This document shows positions 60,079 through 64,000 of a stretch of DNA of 64,000 nucleotides, piece after piece. Position numbers and translations under genes: made by a program. The notes under the pieces are model-generated. The model ran no database searches. It saw nothing but the letters and a program-made list of their open reading frames with translations, and was not told the DNA's origin. The stretch covers positions 62,001-126,000 of the forward strand of contig JBJOKE010000011.1 of the NCBI GenBank assembly GCA_046046245.1, read 5' to 3'. The stretch is from UBA4615 sp046046245. Its GTDB lineage: Bacteria; Pseudomonadota; Gammaproteobacteria; Burkholderiales; Burkholderiaceae_E. The number at the start of each line of letters is the position of its first letter. Within the stretch, counting starts at the first letter, position 1.

Positions 60079-61920
60079 TCAGAACCACGCGTCCTTCATG
60101 TCGAGCGCGGTGGTGTCGATCGAGTCGAGCAGGTCGAGCATCGGACCGACCTTCGGCAGCTCCCAGCGGAAGAAGTACCGGGCCGCCTGCCGCTTGCCGG
60201 CGTAGAAGTCGCGGTCTGCATCGGACGCCGGCACGGCGGCCTGCGCGACCATCGCCTGCTCGAGCCACTGCCAGGCGACGACGAGGTGCCCGAAGGCCTC
60301 GAGGAAGACCGCGGCATTGGCGAGGGTGACGTTCAGGTCGCCGACCGCATGGAGCTTGCGCACGGTGGCGAACACCCGCGACGCGGCCGCGGCCAGCTGC
60401 CGTCCCATCGCGGCCAGCTCCTCGCCGTCGGCGCCCTGCGCGGCGCGCGCCGCCGCGCGGGCCGCGCAGTCCTCGATCTCGCCGGCGAACAGCATCGCGG
60501 CCCTGCCCTGCCCGATCGTCATCTTGCGGCCGAGCAGGTCGAGCGCCTGGATGCCGTGGGTCCCTTCGTGGATCGGGTTCAGTCGGTTGTCGCGGTAGAA
60601 CTGCTCGACGTCGTAGTCGCGGGTGTAGCCGTAGCCGCCGTGGACCTGGATCGCGAGCGAGTTGGCCTCGAGGCACCATTGCGACGGCCACGACTTGACG
60701 ATCGGCGTCAGCAGCTCGAGCAGCCAGGTGGCCCGCTCGCGCTGCGCGTCGTCGCCCGTCTGCTCGTCGTCGACCAGCCGGGCGCAGTACAGGCAGAGCG
60801 CCAGCCCGCCCTCGGCGTAGGCCTTCTGCGCGAGCAGCATCCGCCGGACGTCGGCATGCTCGACGATCGGCACCTGCGGCGTGGCCGGATCCTTCGCCTG
60901 CGGATGCCTGCCCTGCGGGCGCGTGCGGGCATAGTCGAGCGCGTGCAGGTAGCCGGTGTAGCCGAGGCAGGCGGCGCCGAGGCCGACGCCGATCCGTGCC
61001 TCGTTCATCATGTGGAACATGCAGGCCAGGCCCCTGCCCGGCTCGCCCACCAGCCAGCCGATCGCGCCCGCCTCGCCGCCGGGCCGGAGCCGGCCCTCGC
61101 CGAAATTCAGCAGGGTGTTCGTCGTGCCGCGAAAGCCCATCTTGTGGTTGAGCCCGGCGAGCGTCACGTCGTTGCGCTCGCCGACCGATCCGTCGGCGTC
61201 CAGCAGCCGCTTGGGCACGAGGAACAGCGAGATGCCCTTCGTGCCCGGCACCAGCCTGCCATCGGGCCCGGGAATCTTCGCGAGCACCAGGTGGACGATG
61301 TTCTCGGTCAGCTCGTGCTCGCCGCCCGAGATCCACATCTTGTTGCCGAACAGCCGGTAGCTGCCGTCGGCCCGCGGCTCGGCACGGGTGCGGATGTCGG
61401 ACAGCGACGAGCCGGCCTGCGGTTCCGACAGGCACATCGTCCCGTAGAAGCGGCCCGACAGCAGCCGAGGCACCCAGGTGGCCTTCTGCGCCTCCGTGCC
61501 GTGCGCCAGCAGCAGGTTCGCATTGCCCTGGGTGAGGAACGGATAGCCGACGCCTGCCACGCTCGCCGCGTTGAACCAGGCGAAGCAGGCCTTCGCGACC
61601 GAGACCGGCAGCTGCATGCCACCGTGCTCGAAGTCGTTGCCCGCGGCGAGCAGGCCGGCCTCGTTGAAGACCTGCAGGGCCGCCTTCAGCGGCGCGGGCG
61701 TGTGGACGCGCTCGCCGTCGAAGCTCGGCTCCTCGGCGTCGAGCAGCTTGTTGATCGGCTTGAAGTGGTCGGTGGCGATCCGGGCGCTGGTCTCCAGCGC
61801 GGCGTCGAAGGTCTCTCGGGAGTGCTCGGCGTAGCGCGGGCGGGCACAGAGCGCCTCCACGTCCAGCCACTCGTGGAGCAGGAACGCGAGGTCCCGTGGG
61901 TTCAGCAGCTTCGATTCCAC
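60079..61920 (-). CDS. Long acyl-CoA dehydrogenase with C-terminal extension
   Basis: A 613-residue acyl-CoA dehydrogenase, longer than the usual 390. FAD signatures are TMCLSEPQAGSSLSDIRTRA and GNKMWISGGEHELTENIVH. LAIQVHGGYGYTRDYDVEQF and NPIHEGTHGIQALDLLG give the catalytic Glu region, here EGTHGI. A C-terminal helical domain of about 130 residues follows. This architecture is that of the FadE5/AidB-related class for long or bulky acyl-CoAs. It lies between the M20 peptidase and SDR genes. Confidence 0.93.
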   Translation of the reverse strand: MESKLLNPRDLAFLLHEWLDVEALCARPRYAEHSRETFDAALETSARIATDHFKPINKLLDAEEPSFDGERVHTPAPLKAALQVFNEAGLLAAGNDFEHGGMQLPVSVAKACFAWFNAASVAGVGYPFLTQGNANLLLAHGTEAQKATWVPRLLSGRFYGTMCLSEPQAGSSLSDIRTRAEPRADGSYRLFGNKMWISGGEHELTENIVHLVLAKIPGPDGRLVPGTKGISLFLVPKRLLDADGSVGERNDVTLAGLNHKMGFRGTTNTLLNFGEGRLRPGGEAGAIGWLVGEPGRGLACMFHMMNEARIGVGLGAACLGYTGYLHALDYARTRPQGRHPQAKDPATPQVPIVEHADVRRMLLAQKAYAEGGLALCLYCARLVDDEQTGDDAQRERATWLLELLTPIVKSWPSQWCLEANSLAIQVHGGYGYTRDYDVEQFYRDNRLNPIHEGTHGIQALDLLGRKMTIGQGRAAMLFAGEIEDCAARAAARAAQGADGEELAAMGRQLAAAASRVFATVRKLHAVGDLNVTLANAAVFLEAFGHLVVAWQWLEQAMVAQAAVPASDADRDFYAGKRQAARYFFRWELPKVGPMLDLLDSIDTTALDMKDAWF

Positions 61921-61951
61921 CGTCCGCTCCTTCCTCGGGCCGGAGCGACGC

Positions 61952-63199
61952 TCAGCGCGTCGCTTCGACGATCATCCGTGCGGCCAGGTACAGCCGCGGC
62001 TCGACCTTGTCGAGGTCCACCCATTCCTGCTTCGCGTGGAAGCCCATGCCCGGCATGCCCAGGCTCTCGAGGACCCCGGCGCGGCCGCCCGCCTGCGCAT
62101 AGCCGGCGTCGGTCCCTCCGCCGGTGCCGGGCACCACGAAGAGCTCTCGCCCCAGCTCGGCGTAGATCGCCCGGGCCTTCGCGACCAGCGCGTCGGTCTT
62201 CGCGTCGCCCTTGAACGCGGGGCGGTTGACCTCGATCCGGAAGCTCACCTCGGTGTCGGGGATGCGCTTCTTCGCGATCCGCTCGCGGACCGTGTCCTCG
62301 AGCGCCTTCAGCCCCGCCATGTCGACCATCCGGATGTCGGCGGTGGCACCGGCGGCGTCCGGGATCACGTTGCGCTTGTCGCCGGCCTGCGAGACCGTCC
62401 AGTGCAGGCTGGTGCCCTTGGCCGGATCCGACAGGTCGGACAGCTGCAGGATCTGGTGGGAGAGCTCGACCAGCGCGTTGCGACCGGCCGCGGGCTCCAC
62501 CCCGGCGTGCGCCGCACGGCCCTTGACCTCGAGGATGCCGTTCGCCGTGCCCGAGGCGCCGGTCAGCACCGCGTCGCGGACGGCGAGCGTCGGCTCGAAA
62601 GACAGCACGGTGTCGTGCTCGGCGGCGAGCTTCTGGATCATCGGCCCCGAGCCGCGCGAGCCGACCTCCTCGTCCGGATTGAACAGCACCGTCAGGCGCC
62701 CCCAGCCGTCGAAGCCGGCGTCCTTCAGCACCTGCAGCGCGTGCAGCATCAGCGCGATGCCGCCCTTCGAGTCGCCGACGCCCGGCCCGTAGAGGCGGTT
62801 GCCGTCGATGCGGACCGGCTCGCGCGCGAGCGTGCCCTGCACATAGACGGTGTCGTAGTGGGCGATCAGCATCAGCGACTTCGTGCCGCGGCCGTCGAAG
62901 CGGCCGATCACGACGTTGCCGACGCCCGGATCGATCTTCGACTGCGTGACCTCGGCGCCCAGCGCCCGCAGGCGCGAGGCGAGCAGCCGCGCCGCCTCGT
63001 TCAGGCCGGGCTCGTGGCCCGATCCGGTCTCGATGCGGGTCAGCGCCTGCATCGTCTCGATCGCGGCCGCGCGTTCCTTCGCGACCGCCGCCTTCAGCGC
63101 CGCCGGCGTCGGCTGCGCCGCGGCCCCGAGGGACCACGACGCGAGCGCCGCCGCGGCGAACACCGCGCCCGCGAGGGCGCGCACCGCGCCGACGCTCAC
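61952..63199 (-). CDS. M20-family metallopeptidase, exported (glutamate carboxypeptidase-like)
   Basis: A 415-residue zinc peptidase with a signal peptide (ALAGAVFAAAALASWSLGAAA). Metal ligands are seen in IAHYDTV, GVGDSKGG, NPDEEVGSRGS and GTGGGTDAGY. The GTG at 63199 lies two bases after the thiolase stop. CPG2-type relatives remove C-terminal glutamate from folates or peptides. Its presence between a thiolase and an acyl-CoA dehydrogenase suggests an N-acyl amino acid may be the real substrate (inference). Confidence 0.9.
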   Translation of the reverse strand: MSVGAVRALAGAVFAAAALASWSLGAAAQPTPAALKAAVAKERAAAIETMQALTRIETGSGHEPGLNEAARLLASRLRALGAEVTQSKIDPGVGNVVIGRFDGRGTKSLMLIAHYDTVYVQGTLAREPVRIDGNRLYGPGVGDSKGGIALMLHALQVLKDAGFDGWGRLTVLFNPDEEVGSRGSGPMIQKLAAEHDTVLSFEPTLAVRDAVLTGASGTANGILEVKGRAAHAGVEPAAGRNALVELSHQILQLSDLSDPAKGTSLHWTVSQAGDKRNVIPDAAGATADIRMVDMAGLKALEDTVRERIAKKRIPDTEVSFRIEVNRPAFKGDAKTDALVAKARAIYAELGRELFVVPGTGGGTDAGYAQAGGRAGVLESLGMPGMGFHAKQEWVDLDKVEPRLYLAARMIVEATR

Positions 63200-63201
63200 G
63201 G

Positions 63202-64000
63202 TCAGGCGATCTCGAACAGACCCGCCGCGCCCATGCCGCCGCCGATGCACATCGTGACGACGCCGAGCTTCGCGCCGCGGCGCTTGCCCTCGATCAGCAG
63301 GTGACCGGTCAGGCGCTGGCCCGACACGCCGTACGGATGGCCGACCGCGATCGCGCCGCCGTTGACGTTGAGCCTGTCGTTGTCGATGCCGAGGTGGTCG
63401 CGGATGTACAGGACCTGGACCGCGAAGGCCTCGTTCAGCTCCCACAGGTCGATGTCCGAGACCTTCAGGCCGTGGCGCGCGAGCAGCTTCGGCACCGCGA
63501 AGACCGGGCCGATGCCCATCTCGTCGGGCTCGCAGCCGGCGACCGCGAAGCCGCGGAACACGCCCATGATCGGCAGGCCCCGTTTCTCCGCGAGCGCCCG
63601 GTCCATCACGACGCAGGCGCCCGCGCCGTCGGAGAACTGCGATGCATTGCCGGCGGCGATCACGCCGCCCTCGATCGCCGGCTTGATCTGCGAGACGCCC
63701 TCGTAGGTGGTGTCGCCGCGGATGCCCTCGTCGCGGTCGAGCGTGACCTGCTTCGTGGTCTCCACGCCGGTCTGCTTGTCGACCACCTTCATGTTCACGG
63801 TGATCGGGGCGATCTCGTCCTTCGTGCGGCCGGCGGCGGCCGCGGCGGCAGCGCGCTGCTGCGACTGCACGCCGTACCGGTCCTGCGCCTCGCGCGCGAT
63901 GCCGTAGCGCTTGGCGACCATCTCGGCGGTCTGCAGCATCGGCCAGTAGACCTCGGGCTTGGTCTGCTTCAGGACCGGGTCGATCAGGTCCTTCTTGTTC
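63202..64000 (-). CDS. Acetyl-CoA C-acyltransferase (thiolase), 5' part beyond the window
   Basis: The C-terminal 265 codons of a degradative thiolase; the reading frame runs open to the right edge. VGHPYGVSGQRLTGHLL carries the catalytic His, and TMCIGGGMGAAGLFE the second catalytic Cys. The N-terminal nucleophilic Cys lies outside. Upstream-most visible gene of the minus-strand lipid operon, where it would cleave 3-oxoacyl-CoA. Confidence 0.93.
   Translation of the reverse strand, partial: NKKDLIDPVLKQTKPEVYWPMLQTAEMVAKRYGIAREAQDRYGVQSQQRAAAAAAAGRTKDEIAPITVNMKVVDKQTGVETTKQVTLDRDEGIRGDTTYEGVSQIKPAIEGGVIAAGNASQFSDGAGACVVMDRALAEKRGLPIMGVFRGFAVAGCEPDEMGIGPVFAVPKLLARHGLKVSDIDLWELNEAFAVQVLYIRDHLGIDNDRLNVNGGAIAVGHPYGVSGQRLTGHLLIEGKRRGAKLGVVTMCIGGGMGAAGLFEIA

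Overview
The window is about 70% GC and densely coded on both strands, with no rRNA, tRNA, IS element, prophage or CRISPR array. It looks like a chromosome of the order Burkholderiales. The housekeeping block mltG-tmk-holB-pilZ-tatD with a divergent ygfZ and a DUF4936 gene, followed by an ankyrin-repeat gene, is typical of that order. So is the abundance of periplasmic Bug-type solute receptors (four here). No genus can be assigned from sequence alone.

Layout: (1) 1-5133, pyrimidine salvage and breakdown. A URC-type uracil catabolism operon (GTP cyclohydrolase II-like, DUF1688/URC4, uracil phosphoribosyltransferase) faces a PRPP synthetase plus a nucleoside/AMP phosphorylase-like gene. (2) 5193-9131, an ion permease, a CDF metal transporter, a DmpA-type peptidase and a SIMPL protein. 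(3) 9163-15191, an AcuI-like oxidoreductase, a class III CoA-transferase and a Bug receptor, divergent from pcaH-pcaG-pobA (4-hydroxybenzoate to 3-carboxymuconate). (4) 15354-32531, a Bug gene and two divergent operons around a TetR gene that resemble the acyclic-terpene (Atu) pathway. The minus-strand operon has an SDR, a carboxylase pair, two acyl-CoA dehydrogenases, an enoyl-CoA hydratase and an MFS carrier. The plus-strand operon has AtuA, MaoC, an SDR, an HMG-CoA synthase-like/DUF35 fusion and an SCP2-type thiolase.

(5) 32532-36959, a repeat-rich boundary, two consecutive genes each broken by a single-base frameshift, an orphan BcsE-like gene and a small HTH-like gene. (6) 36960-48296, a catabolic island. 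It starts at a promoter overlapped by a perfect LacI-type operator and encodes an enoyl-CoA hydratase, CoA-transferase, HMG-CoA lyase, acyl-CoA dehydrogenase, the LacI regulator, a lipocalin-like protein, a 3-hydroxyisobutyrate dehydrogenase-like enzyme, two Bug receptors, an amidohydrolase and a divergent Ldh-family protein. The first four enzymes could convert a 3-methylglutarate-like diacid into acetyl-CoA and acetoacetate (inference). (7) 48360-54575, the housekeeping block. (8) 54644-64000, a minus-strand lipid/beta-oxidation operon (thiolase, M20 peptidase, acyl-CoA dehydrogenase, SDRs, thioesterase, MDR reductase, class II aldolase, epoxide-hydrolase-like enzyme) ending in a GNAT gene.

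The most novel parts are the bacterial HMGS/DUF35 fusion next to a thiolase inside an Atu-like cluster, with its canonical nucleophile missing, and the LacI-controlled diacid island. The URC operon and the orphan BcsE homologue with altered c-di-GMP motifs also deserve attention.
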